From the NCBI GenBank assembly GCA_964230195.1, contig CAXRGH010000009.1, positions 1-8,651 of the forward strand: a DNA stretch of 8,651 nucleotides, written 5' to 3'. The translations under genes were made by a program, and so were the position numbers. The stretch's first letter is position 1. Every line of letters starts with the position of its first letter. The notes beneath the pieces are model-generated. The model saw only the letters and a program-made list of their open reading frames with translations, was not told where the DNA came from and searched no databases. Origin of the DNA: CAXRGH01 sp964230195. GTDB taxonomy: Bacteria > Pseudomonadota > Gammaproteobacteria > Enterobacterales > Alteromonadaceae. This document shows positions 1 through 6,494 of this stretch, piece after piece.

Positions 1-901
1 TTGTCACTGCAACCGTGTCCGTACCATTCCAATCTGTCGGAACAGAGCCATCAACGGTGGCAACAGTTTCGTTTACATCATTAGTCAAACTTAAGGCGAT
101 TGCATCACCAGCGTTTACGTTCGCTCCCATGGTTAATGTAACAGTAACACCGTCTTGAGCTTCGTCATAGGATACTGTACCAGCCGTTCCTTCGGATACC
201 TCGACAGAAGGAGCTGCTGCCGCAAAACATTCAGCATTCCACTCTGGATAAGCGTTGTCTGTTGACTCGACTAGATTCGCTTGACCAAGACCAACGCCTA
301 CAATTTCATTAGATAGTGCTACACGCGCATTCTCATTGTCAGCATCTCTAAATTCAGTGCCATCTTCGTTTCGCTGTGTTGTGTAACTCGCTGTCCACTC
401 ACATTTATCAAATTCAACTGATTGGCCGATAGCAACGTCGTCGTTACGCTGGATGTTAATGCCTTCTCCGAAAGGGATAGTCATAGCATCAAAGACAACG
501 CGAATATTGTCAGGCGCTTTAATTTCAACTAGTTCAAAAACGTTTGCATCAGTGACTTGAGCTGTACCCGATTTAAATAAAGGTAGACCTTCTGTAAACG
601 GTGCAATAAATCCGCTTGATGGGTTTGGATAAACAACTAAAACGCCACCAGGCTGAATTTCAAGGTTTTTGACTGGGATAATTTTTTCATTTGTTTGCGC
701 ACCGTCCACCATAGTGTAACGATACATTTTGAGCTTGGTCTTTGTTTCATAGACTTCGTCGCCAACGTTTTTTAATTCAATGGCATACTGTGAATTATTT
801 GCACCTTTAATGATTTGATTAAAGATAATTTCGGCATTTGCGCCCACTGAGGCTGTAGCCAAACTTGCAGCTACCAATGATTTTTTAAATGACTTGTTCA
901 T
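1..901 (-). CDS. Secreted protein with lamin-tail-like domain (C-terminus beyond window)
   Basis: The frame is open from an ATG at 901 down to the window edge, giving 300 codons with no stop, so the protein is partial at its C-terminus. A good Shine-Dalgarno (AAAGGAAG, 911-918) sits 9 bases upstream and fixes the start. Residues 1-23 look like a Sec signal peptide: a KSFKK basic start, a small-residue core, and a likely cut after ANA. Residues 24-155 resemble a lamin-tail domain: an opening EIIFNQIIKGANN, then AIELKNVGDE, a strand-rich middle and a PGGVLVVYP turn. Two cysteines (C167, C225) bracket the following segment. From about residue 231 a Thr/Val/Asp-rich stretch looks like the start of an Ig- or cadherin-like beta domain. 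Lamin-tail domains are common in secreted nucleases, phosphatases and adhesins, but no catalytic part is visible, so no function is assigned. The existence of the gene is secure; the domain call is moderate. Confidence 0.8.
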   Translation of the reverse strand, partial: MNKSFKKSLVAASLATASVGANAEIIFNQIIKGANNSQYAIELKNVGDEVYETKTKLKMYRYTMVDGAQTNEKIIPVKNLEIQPGGVLVVYPNPSSGFIAPFTEGLPLFKSGTAQVTDANVFELVEIKAPDNIRVVFDAMTIPFGEGINIQRNDDVAIGQSVEFDKCEWTASYTTQRNEDGTEFRDADNENARVALSNEIVGVGLGQANLVESTDNAYPEWNAECFAAAAPSVEVSEGTAGTVSYDEAQDGVTVTLTMGANVNAGDAIALSLTNDVNETVATVDGSVPTDWNGTDTVAVT

Positions 902-970
902 AAGTATTTTCTTCCTTTGAATGTAACTAGGCGTTATGAATCAAAACGCGCAACGACGCACACAGAAATA

Positions 971-988
971 TGTAAAGCAATCGTAAAG
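971..988 (-). promoter_or_regulatory. Candidate response-regulator direct repeat upstream of secreted gene
   Basis: Read on the minus strand, CTTTACG and CTTTACA are separated by 4 bases (ATTG), so 7-bp direct repeats recur with an 11-bp period about 70 bases upstream of the ATG at 901. This spacing is typical of PhoB/OmpR-family response-regulator sites. The bases match the enterobacterial Pho-box consensus (CTGTCAT) only poorly. A TATTTC follows immediately but is not a good -10. This is a candidate only. Confidence 0.2.
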
Positions 989-1032
989 AACAAACTCATT
1001 ATGCTTGTTTTTTATTTATAGTAAACCCCGAA

Positions 1033-1275
1033 TTAGCAAAAAATTAACATTTTTTTGATGTGTATTGTAAATAATCCTGACAAAGCATCTGATTTATCTA
1101 TTTTGTATTCATTAATATTGCATTCTGTCCATGACAATGGAGATGTTGGATATAGAAATGCCCTCCAGTAAGCTGCAATTATTCTATGTTCGAAGAGGGA
1201 TTTGGGTAAAGAGGTTGGAGCCATTGCTGTGGACGCTATCCCACCGAATATAATATGAGGCAGGAGCATCCACAT
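1033..1275 (-). CDS. Doubtful 80-codon frame downstream of mgsA
   Basis: An open frame starts at an ATG 6 bases after the mgsA stop and runs 80 codons on the same strand. There is no Shine-Dalgarno in the 20 bases before it; the sequence there is an A/T-rich mgsA tail. I recognise no family, signal peptide or membrane span. The first 40 residues have a plausible protein-like composition, while the last 30 (rich in I, K, N and F) look like translated A+T-rich spacer. It could be a small co-transcribed protein, a remnant of a longer gene, or chance. I favour chance. Confidence 0.18.
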   Translation of the reverse strand: MWMLLPHIIFGGIASTAMAPTSLPKSLFEHRIIAAYWRAFLYPTSPLSWTECNINEYKIDKSDALSGLFTIHIKKMLIFC

Positions 1276-1281
1276 TGACTG

Positions 1282-1686
1282 TTAATAAGACGGGATTTCT
1301 CGTTGATAGTGTTCATCTGTTAACAGCGGAGAGCTAAAAACAAGGTCTGCAGTCGCTTGATTGCAGGCAACCGCAACATTCCAGACACTGCATAGGCGCA
1401 GAAGCGCTTTAACATCAGGGTCATGAGGTGCAGGATTGAGAGGGTCCCAAAAGAAGACTAACACATCAAGCTTATGGTCTGGTATCAGTGCACCGATTTG
1501 CTGGTCACCCCCGAGTGGACCACTTTCGTACCTGTGTATGGGGAGGTCCAACGCCGCTTGCAAACGTTTACCTGTGGTACCTGTGGCCACCAATTGACAG
1601 TCTGCCAGGAGTGATTTGTGGGCTACCGCCCAGGAAACAAGTTCATCTTTTTTGTGGTCATGGGCAACTAAGGCAATTGTTTTCAT
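1282..1686 (-). CDS. mgsA: Methylglyoxal synthase
   Basis: A cytoplasmic enzyme that converts dihydroxyacetone phosphate to methylglyoxal and phosphate, the phosphate-starvation bypass of lower glycolysis. The 134 residues match the MgsA family throughout: IALVAHDH at 4-11, TGTTG at 35-39, SGPLGGDQQIGAL at 55-67, FFWDPLNPAPHDPDVKALLR at 78-97. Residues equivalent to the E. coli active site are present: H9 (H19), the catalytic D61 (D71), D81 (D91), H88 (H98) and D91 (D101). Against the 152-residue E. coli enzyme, the N-terminus is 10 residues shorter. The C-terminus ends at IPSY, so it lacks the tail that carries E. coli Arg150, which is implicated in allosteric phosphate signalling; the Bacillus enzyme is also short. 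The ATG at 1686 is preceded by a GGAA at 1694-1697. It is divergent from tal–pgi, with 164 bases between the starts. Confidence 0.96.
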   Translation of the reverse strand: MKTIALVAHDHKKDELVSWAVAHKSLLADCQLVATGTTGKRLQAALDLPIHRYESGPLGGDQQIGALIPDHKLDVLVFFWDPLNPAPHDPDVKALLRLCSVWNVAVACNQATADLVFSSPLLTDEHYQREIPSY

Positions 1687-1762
1687 GTCAGGGTTCCAAT
1701 AGTGATCAGTGAGTCAAAGGGTTAATAGATGAAATAATTATGACGCTATTTACTCTCGTCAC

Positions 1763-1791
1763 TTGTTATAACACACTGACACCAATAGAAT
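1763..1791 (+). promoter_or_regulatory. Sigma70-type promoter for tal–pgi
   Basis: TTGTTA at 1763-1768 (4 of 6 against TTGACA), a spacer of exactly 17 bases, and TAGAAT at 1786-1791 (5 of 6 against TATAAT). Transcription would begin near 1798, about 53 bases before the tal start codon. This also argues against an upstream in-frame ATG at 1740, which the transcript would not contain. Confidence 0.6.
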
Positions 1792-1836
1792 ACAGCTTCT
1801 ACGATTGGAAATATAACCATTCAGACTATGACGGGC

Positions 1837-1841
1837 AGGAG
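1837..1841 (+). promoter_or_regulatory. Ribosome binding site that fixes the tal start
   Basis: AGGAG lies 9 bases before the ATG at 1851. It decides between this start and the in-frame ATG at 1740, which has no comparable Shine-Dalgarno and would add 37 residues absent from the family. Confidence 0.8.
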
Positions 1842-1850
1842 AACACCGGA

Positions 1851-2807
1851 ATGAGCAATTTACTCGAACAATTAAAACAGGTAACAACGGTTGTTGCTGA
1901 CACAGGCGACATAGAGGCAATCAAACAGTTTTCACCCGTTGACGCTACCACAAACCCGTCACTTTTACTGAAAGCGGCAGCAATGCCACAGTACGCGAAC
2001 TTACTGGTTGAATCGGCTACCTTTGCGAAATCAGAATCAGATAACCCTCAACAACAATTAGAGGATTGTGCAGATCAGCTGGCAGTTCTTATTGGTAAAG
2101 AAATTCTAACCACTATCCCTGGCCGAATTTCGACTGAGGTTGACGCACGTTTATCGTTCGACACTGAAGCCACTATCGCTAAAGCTCATAGGCTCGTTGC
2201 GCTTTACCAAGCTCAAGGGATCAGCAAAGACCGAATCCTCATCAAAATTGCGTCAACTTGGGAAGGGATCCAAGCAGCTAAAGTACTCGAAACCCAAGGC
2301 ATTAACTGTAACCTCACGCTACTGTTTGGTTTTGCCCAAGCCCAGGCCTGTGCTGAAGCCGGAGTATATTTAATCTCGCCCTTTGTTGGACGAATTCTCG
2401 ATTGGTATAAAAAGAGTACAGGTATTACTGAATACGCCCCTCAAGATGACCCTGGCGTAATCTCAGTGAGCAAAATTTACAACTACTATAAAGCCCACGG
2501 ATACAACACTGTTGTCATGGGTGCGAGTTTCAGAAACACGGACGAAATCTTGTCATTAGCTGGTTGCGACCGTCTCACCATTAGTCCTGCTTTGTTAAGT
2601 GATTTAGAAGCATCTGATGGCACTCTTGATGTTAAATTAACTGACAAAGGGGCAACAGCGACTGCTGGCGAGCCATTGAGTGAGTCAGCATTCCGTTGGG
2701 ATATGAACCAAGATCCAATGGCAACTGAGAAGCTGGCAGAAGGCATCCGTAACTTTGCTGCTGACCAAGAAAAACTTGAACAACTTTTAAGTGAACACTT
2801 GAACTAA
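1851..2807 (+). CDS. tal: Transaldolase (TalB type)
   Basis: A cytoplasmic enzyme of the non-oxidative pentose phosphate pathway that moves a dihydroxyacetone unit from sedoheptulose 7-phosphate to glyceraldehyde 3-phosphate, giving fructose 6-phosphate and erythrose 4-phosphate. From the ATG at 1851 it has 318 residues, against 317 in E. coli TalB, and the numbering coincides: D17, E96, Schiff-base K132 and phosphate-binding R181 all fall at the E. coli positions. Both family signatures are present: DATTNPSLL (31-39) and the lysine signature ILIKIASTWEGI (129-140). I chose this start from the AGGAG at 1837-1841, the family length and the promoter at 1763-1791. The frame is open back to an ATG at 1740, but the extra 37 residues (rich in Tyr and Asn) are not transaldolase-like. 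pgi follows 26 bases downstream, so the two are probably co-transcribed. Confidence 0.97.
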   Translation: MSNLLEQLKQVTTVVADTGDIEAIKQFSPVDATTNPSLLLKAAAMPQYANLLVESATFAKSESDNPQQQLEDCADQLAVLIGKEILTTIPGRISTEVDARLSFDTEATIAKAHRLVALYQAQGISKDRILIKIASTWEGIQAAKVLETQGINCNLTLLFGFAQAQACAEAGVYLISPFVGRILDWYKKSTGITEYAPQDDPGVISVSKIYNYYKAHGYNTVVMGASFRNTDEILSLAGCDRLTISPALLSDLEASDGTLDVKLTDKGATATAGEPLSESAFRWDMNQDPMATEKLAEGIRNFAADQEKLEQLLSEHLN

Positions 2808-2833
2808 CAACAGTAAGAGTAGGCAATAGTACC

Positions 2834-4462
2834 ATGGATATTTCAAGCACTTCTATTTGGAAACAACTTGAATCGCTAGTTACGGCGGTTCCTGAAATGA
2901 AAGCATTATTCGAATCGGACGCTAATCGAGCGCAAAAATATAGCATTGATGCTTGTGGCATCTCGTTAGATTATTCGAAGAACCGCATTAATCAGGACGT
3001 TGTTCAAGGACTTATCTCATTGGCTGAACAACAACAGGTCAGTCAGAAACGCGATGCGATGTTCGCTGGTGAAACCATCAATATCACTGAAGAGCGTTCT
3101 GTGCTGCACACCGCATTGCGCTACCAAGGAGATGAGCAAATCTTAGTTGATGGCAAAGACATCATGCCAGATGTTAGAGCCGTGCAACAAAAAATGAAGC
3201 AGTTGGTGGACGCTATTTATTCAGGTACATGGAAGGGAATGTCCGGTAAAGCCATAACGGATGTTGTCAGTATTGGGATCGGTGGGTCATTTCTTGGACC
3301 TAAGATCATGACTGAAGCCCTCAAGTCGTATCAGCAAAACAAAGTAAAAGTGCATTTTGTGGCTAACGTTGATGGTTGTCATATTCATGACGTCTTACAA
3401 AACGTCAATATTGAAACAACGCTGTTCATCATGTCATCCAAGTCATTTTCAACGCAGGAAACGCTGCGCAACACGCTGACAGCCAAGGCTTGGTTTTTAG
3501 AGAATGGTGGCGACCAAGCTTCAGTTGCTAAGCACTTTATGGCAATTTCCACCAACATCAAAGCAGCAACTGAATTTGGTATCCATGAAGACAATATTTT
3601 ACCGTTATGGGATTGGGTGGGTGGTCGATATTCCCTTTGGTCTGCGATTGGATTACCCATTGCTATCGCCATTGGCTATGACAACTTTGAAGCCTTGCTG
3701 AAAGGCGCCGATGCCATGGACACCCACTTCAAAACAGCACCATTGAGTGAGAACATGCCGGTAATCATGGCGCTTTTGGGTGTCTGGTATACCAACTTCC
3801 ATGGTGCGCAAAGCCATGTATTACTGCCCTACTATCACTACTTGCGAGGCTTCCCTGCTTACGTTCAACAATTGGACATGGAAAGTAATGGCAAGGCATG
3901 TACCATGCAAAGCGACAATGTCTCGTATTCAACGGGGCCTGTTATATGGGGAAGTGAAGGCACCAATGGCCAACATTCGTTCCACCAGCTTATCCACCAA
4001 GGCAACCTCATTATCCCTGCAGACTTTATGCTGCCGCTTAATGTACCGAATGAACATAGTGAACATCACGCCATGCTCGCTTCCAATTGCTTTGCTCAAA
4101 GTCAGGCATTAATGCAGGGCAAAACACTTGATGAAGCAAGACAAGAAGTTAGTCATATGCCCATTAGTGATGAGCAAAAAGAATCATTAGCCGCTCATAA
4201 ATATATGCCGGGCAATCGTCCGAGCAATACGCTGTTATTTGAACAATTAGACCCACAGACATTAGGCGCTTTGGTTGCACTCTATGAGCATAAGGTCTTT
4301 GTTCAAGGGGCGATTTGGGATTTAAATTCGTTTGATCAGTGGGGAGTGGAGTTAGGTAAAGTATTGGGCAACCAAGTGCTTGATGCCATCCATCACTCGG
4401 AAGACAGTGCTCAATTCGATGCCTCAACAAATTATTTGGTGAATCGATTTAAACACAAGTAA
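2834..4462 (+). CDS. pgi: Glucose-6-phosphate isomerase
   Basis: A cytoplasmic enzyme that interconverts glucose 6-phosphate and fructose 6-phosphate. At 542 residues it is close to the E. coli enzyme (549) and appears complete. Features seen: the SIGIGGSFLGPK sugar-phosphate site (146-157), the phosphate loop SSKSFSTQET (201-210), the first family signature around DWVGGRYSLWSA (260-271, with R265), and the second signature IWDLNSFDQWGVELGK (494-509). The expected catalytic residues are E350 (in QLDMESNGK), H381 (in GTNGQHSFHQ) and K509. The ATG at 2834 follows a weak AGG (2821-2823) in a 26-base gap after tal. There is no separate promoter or terminator in that gap, so it reads as the second gene of a tal–pgi operon, making F6P-linked steps co-expressed. 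It ends 18 bases before a strong terminator. Confidence 0.97.
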   Translation: MDISSTSIWKQLESLVTAVPEMKALFESDANRAQKYSIDACGISLDYSKNRINQDVVQGLISLAEQQQVSQKRDAMFAGETINITEERSVLHTALRYQGDEQILVDGKDIMPDVRAVQQKMKQLVDAIYSGTWKGMSGKAITDVVSIGIGGSFLGPKIMTEALKSYQQNKVKVHFVANVDGCHIHDVLQNVNIETTLFIMSSKSFSTQETLRNTLTAKAWFLENGGDQASVAKHFMAISTNIKAATEFGIHEDNILPLWDWVGGRYSLWSAIGLPIAIAIGYDNFEALLKGADAMDTHFKTAPLSENMPVIMALLGVWYTNFHGAQSHVLLPYYHYLRGFPAYVQQLDMESNGKACTMQSDNVSYSTGPVIWGSEGTNGQHSFHQLIHQGNLIIPADFMLPLNVPNEHSEHHAMLASNCFAQSQALMQGKTLDEARQEVSHMPISDEQKESLAAHKYMPGNRPSNTLLFEQLDPQTLGALVALYEHKVFVQGAIWDLNSFDQWGVELGKVLGNQVLDAIHHSEDSAQFDASTNYLVNRFKHK

Positions 4463-4480
4463 TAGAAAGACTGATTGATC

Positions 4481-4514
4481 AAAGCGCGGGAACTGAGTTT
4501 ACCGCGCTTTTTTT
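4481..4514 (+). terminator. Rho-independent terminator of tal–pgi, inside the end of the convergent gene
   Basis: A perfect 9-bp stem, AAAGCGCGG (4481-4489) with CCGCGCTTT (4502-4510), encloses a 12-base loop and ends in a run of seven T (4508-4514). It begins 18 bases after the pgi stop. The right arm and T-run are also the last codons (K-K-A-R-stop) of the convergent mbnH gene. Read from the other strand the hairpin is the same, but only three T follow it, so it is weaker as an mbnH terminator. Confidence 0.88.
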
Positions 4515-5689
4515 ATGTTGTGCACTGATACGACGTTCCTGTGCTGATAACGCTGAATGAATGATTCATCGCTGAGCGAGTGTAAAAAATTAACTAAGTC
4601 CTGTTGCTCTTCTGCAGTAAGATTTAACGGTTTAATGAAGGGGGATTTAAAACGGTTTTCCCGCCCATCACCGGCGAACTCACCTTCAACGACATGACGA
4701 CCACCTTCATTATACAGGGCAATAACGTCAGCTAAGGTGGCCACGCTACCGTCATGCATATACGGTGCGGTCAACCCAACATTACGCAAAGACGGCGCTC
4801 TAAAAGCACCACTATCAACAATATTCTGAGTGACTTCAAAAAGGCCGTTGTCATTGGTTGGGTAAGCTCCAGTACCTCCAACATTGTAAAGCCCAGTGTT
4901 GTGAAATTGTGCGTTTATTAGCGTCTGCCCTTCGTGAACTGCAGACTGACTTAAGTTGAATCCTCCGTGACAATGGTGACACTCTGTTCGCTCGGAAAAA
5001 AACAAATTTAACCCTCTTTTCTGGCTTTCTGTCAGAGCCTCATCCTTGTTCTGATAAGCATAATGGTCAAACGGCGAATCAAAGGATAATAATTGCCGAA
5101 CAAAACTAGCAAGTGCATAGTTAATCGACAGAAATGACGCTTTGTCCTCACCAAATGCATCCTCAAACAAAGCTCGGTACATTGGCGTATCAAATCGGGC
5201 CAAAATAGGGTCCTCATTTCCAGTCACGCCCATTTCAACTGGTGATTCAGAAAACAATGGGATCATGATCTGCTGTTCGATTTGAGTCATACCGTTGTGA
5301 GCCCATGTGTAGTGCGTATTATAGGCAACGTTGACTAAGGCCATGGAATTTCGCGACAACACTTCACCTGTGCTTCCCACTGAACGCACCAGAGACTCAC
5401 TGAACGCCAATTTAGGTTGATGGCATGTACTACAACTTTGACTTTGATTTGAGGACAAATTGGTATCAAAAAATAAAGCTTCACCAAGTCTCACCTTTGC
5501 TTCTGACATGGGATTATCGTCAGGCGTTTTTGGGATGGGAAAACCTTCCGGTATCTGCCACTGATACTCATTAGGTGCTTGATTACATCCCGTAATAGAG
5601 AGACAACTCAGCAATACTAAGGTGCCAAAGAATCGCGCAAACTGCTGACTTGCGCATTGCAAATTATGGGTCTTGATATTCAACCTCAA
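4499..5689 (-). CDS. mbnH: MbnH-type di-heme c-type cytochrome (bCcP/MauG superfamily lipoprotein)
   Basis: A periplasmic di-heme enzyme of the bacterial cytochrome c peroxidase/MauG superfamily. Studied MbnH proteins oxidise a Trp of their MbnP partner to kynurenine. A hydrophobic segment at 20-34 is followed by the lipobox ITG-C35, with Asn at +2, which suggests outer-membrane anchoring. Heme sites are C86-S-T-C-H90 and C237-H-H-C-H241. Other family marks: NPMSEAKVRLGEALFFD (59-75), GSTGE (105-109), NVAYNTHYTWAHNG (120-133), and FRAPSLRNVGLTAPYMHDGS (296-315), where the Y-M-H at 310-312 lies near the second heme's distal side in this superfamily. The start is a TTG: codon 1 at 5689 overlaps the mbnP stop by 4 bases. 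A second in-frame TTG at 5683 has the better spacing (9 bases) to the GGAG at 5693-5696 and may be the true start. Residue numbers here count from 5689. An ordinary cytochrome c peroxidase is less likely given the mbnP neighbour. Confidence 0.93.
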   Translation of the reverse strand: MRLNIKTHNLQCASQQFARFFGTLVLLSCLSITGCNQAPNEYQWQIPEGFPIPKTPDDNPMSEAKVRLGEALFFDTNLSSNQSQSCSTCHQPKLAFSESLVRSVGSTGEVLSRNSMALVNVAYNTHYTWAHNGMTQIEQQIMIPLFSESPVEMGVTGNEDPILARFDTPMYRALFEDAFGEDKASFLSINYALASFVRQLLSFDSPFDHYAYQNKDEALTESQKRGLNLFFSERTECHHCHGGFNLSQSAVHEGQTLINAQFHNTGLYNVGGTGAYPTNDNGLFEVTQNIVDSGAFRAPSLRNVGLTAPYMHDGSVATLADVIALYNEGGRHVVEGEFAGDGRENRFKSPFIKPLNLTAEEQQDLVNFLHSLSDESFIQRYQHRNVVSVHNIKKAR

Positions 5690-6462
5690 CGACTCCGAAA
5701 TACATCCTGCCCTAAGTTGTTATAAAGCAGCTGACAGCTTGCTCGCTTTTGCTGACTTAAGCAGGATTGATGACTCGTAAAATCGATACCTTTTAGCAAC
5801 GCAGATAGATCAACAATCACGGCTTCTGATGAGCCATCGAGCTTCACACTGTAACTAAAACGATTGGGATTTTTACATGGTTTCTTTGGGGGGCGAAGTG
5901 AAGACTCACTTACACAACCAGTGGATCCCAAGTGGAAGACCCATGGTGTGGGTGCCGTAAGATCCAACCTGAAAAATTTATAGCCAGTCTGCCAACTCCA
6001 GAACATTCCGCTGTTATTGAGAGGAGCAGTTTGCTTGAGTGGCAGCACATGATTTAACTCAAACGGCACGCCAAGTTCAAAACCAATGGTATCACCTAGC
6101 TTCACCGGACGATCCAACGAGGTTGTCCAGCGCGGACTCCCATTACATGCCCCGCCAATCAAGGCCACAGAGGATCTTTCCTTCCCCCCATCAACAAAGT
6201 TCACACTCTCATTATTAACGGTTAAGTTACTGATATAGAAACTGAGTTCACCAAGCGGTAATACATCCGATGACGGTAATACGCCACTGCCACATAAAAT
6301 ATCAGTGCCTTCGAAATAAGGCAGAAACTCAAGAGTATGGCTGGGTCTCGGCTGGCAGCCCAAACACAAGCCAAGGAGCAATCCCAAGAGGAAGATTTGA
6401 CAACGCCATTGTCTCAATGAAATTTTTTGCAAATGTGACATTATTCGTTTTTCATGTGTCAT
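5686..6462 (-). CDS. mbnP: MbnP-type copper-binding lipoprotein (metallo-mystery pair four-Cys family)
   Basis: The partner of MbnH. The characterised MbnP from a methanotroph binds one Cu(I) tightly after the first Trp of a WxW motif is converted to kynurenine. Residues 22-36 form a lipoprotein-like leader ending GLCLG-C36; Cys rather than Leu at -3 is unusual. Family marks seen: GVPFELNH (131-138), MFWSWQTGYKFFRLD (153-167) with WxW at W155/W157, WVFHLGSTGC (174-183), and C196-x-x-PNR. Mature cysteines besides C36 are C57, C106, C183, C196, C234 and C243. The length of 258 is normal. The start is uncertain: ATG at 6462 (M-T-H) or ATG at 6441 (M-S-H, codon 8); neither has a Shine-Dalgarno, and both leave a basic N-region before the hydrophobic core. 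It is first in a tight operon with mbnH (4-base overlap) and divergent from a secreted propeller protein. Confidence 0.93.
   Translation of the reverse strand: MTHEKRIMSHLQKISLRQWRCQIFLLGLLLGLCLGCQPRPSHTLEFLPYFEGTDILCGSGVLPSSDVLPLGELSFYISNLTVNNESVNFVDGGKERSSVALIGGACNGSPRWTTSLDRPVKLGDTIGFELGVPFELNHVLPLKQTAPLNNSGMFWSWQTGYKFFRLDLTAPTPWVFHLGSTGCVSESSLRPPKKPCKNPNRFSYSVKLDGSSEAVIVDLSALLKGIDFTSHQSCLSQQKRASCQLLYNNLGQDVFRSR
5693..5696 (-). promoter_or_regulatory. Shine-Dalgarno for mbnH, inside mbnP
   Basis: GGAG on the minus strand, within the last codons of mbnP. It is 3 bases from the TTG at 5689, which is too close, and 9 bases from the in-frame TTG at 5683, which is ideal. It therefore favours 5683 as the mbnH start. 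Confidence 0.55.
6433..6462. repeat. Two 9-base near-palindromes, 21 bases apart, at the mbnP start
   Basis: ATGTGACAT (6433-6441) and ATGTGTCAT (6454-6462) differ at one base of nine. The first is a perfect odd palindrome and the second is palindromic in its outer three bases. Their centres are 21 bases apart, two helical turns. They overlap the two candidate mbnP start codons and lie 33-62 bases upstream of the divergent start at 6495. They could be a tandem operator, a duplicated start region (M-T-H and M-S-H codons), or chance. Confidence 0.3.
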
Positions 6463-6494
6463 ACTGGGTTTAGTTTTAAAAAATCACGTTCATT

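Larger units (their letters stand above)
902..1281. other. 380-base intergenic stretch without a convincing gene
   Basis: This lies between the stop of mgsA and the start of the secreted lamin-tail-like protein, both on the minus strand. It is A+T-rich in its 961-1080 half. It contains the leader of the secreted gene, an 11-bp-period direct repeat at 971-988, and an A/T-tract pair at about 1038-1056 that could form a weak A:T hairpin. I found no GC-rich hairpin with a T-run that would be a convincing terminator for mgsA. The only frame of note is the 80-codon one listed separately. Confidence 0.6.

Noticed and set aside
1110..1145. Short inverted repeat (TGTC-CAT-GACA) as an mgsA terminator
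   Set aside because: The stem is only 4 bp, with no T-run following on the minus strand.
1740..1850. N-terminal extension of transaldolase from the in-frame ATG at 1740
   Set aside because: It adds 37 residues with no family counterpart and lacks a Shine-Dalgarno, and a good promoter (1763-1791) lies inside it. The ATG at 1851 has AGGAG at ideal spacing and gives numbering identical to E. coli TalB.
2486..2961. Overlapping minus-strand frames across the end of tal and start of pgi
   Set aside because: They lie antisense to two well-conserved enzymes, have no ribosome binding sites and resemble no family; they are shadows of the real genes.
3385..4430. Several 65-110-codon frames within pgi on both strands
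   Set aside because: All overlap a complete, motif-verified isomerase in other frames and have no independent support.
4499..5689. Ordinary periplasmic cytochrome c peroxidase as the name for the di-heme protein
   Set aside because: The lipobox, the MbnH-type motif order and the direct coupling to an MbnP gene make MbnH the better call. Peroxidase activity cannot be excluded from sequence alone.
4499..6462. A methanobactin biosynthesis operon
   Set aside because: No MbnB/MbnC-type gene, precursor peptide, MATE exporter or TonB receptor is present in the window; only the MbnP/MbnH pair is seen.
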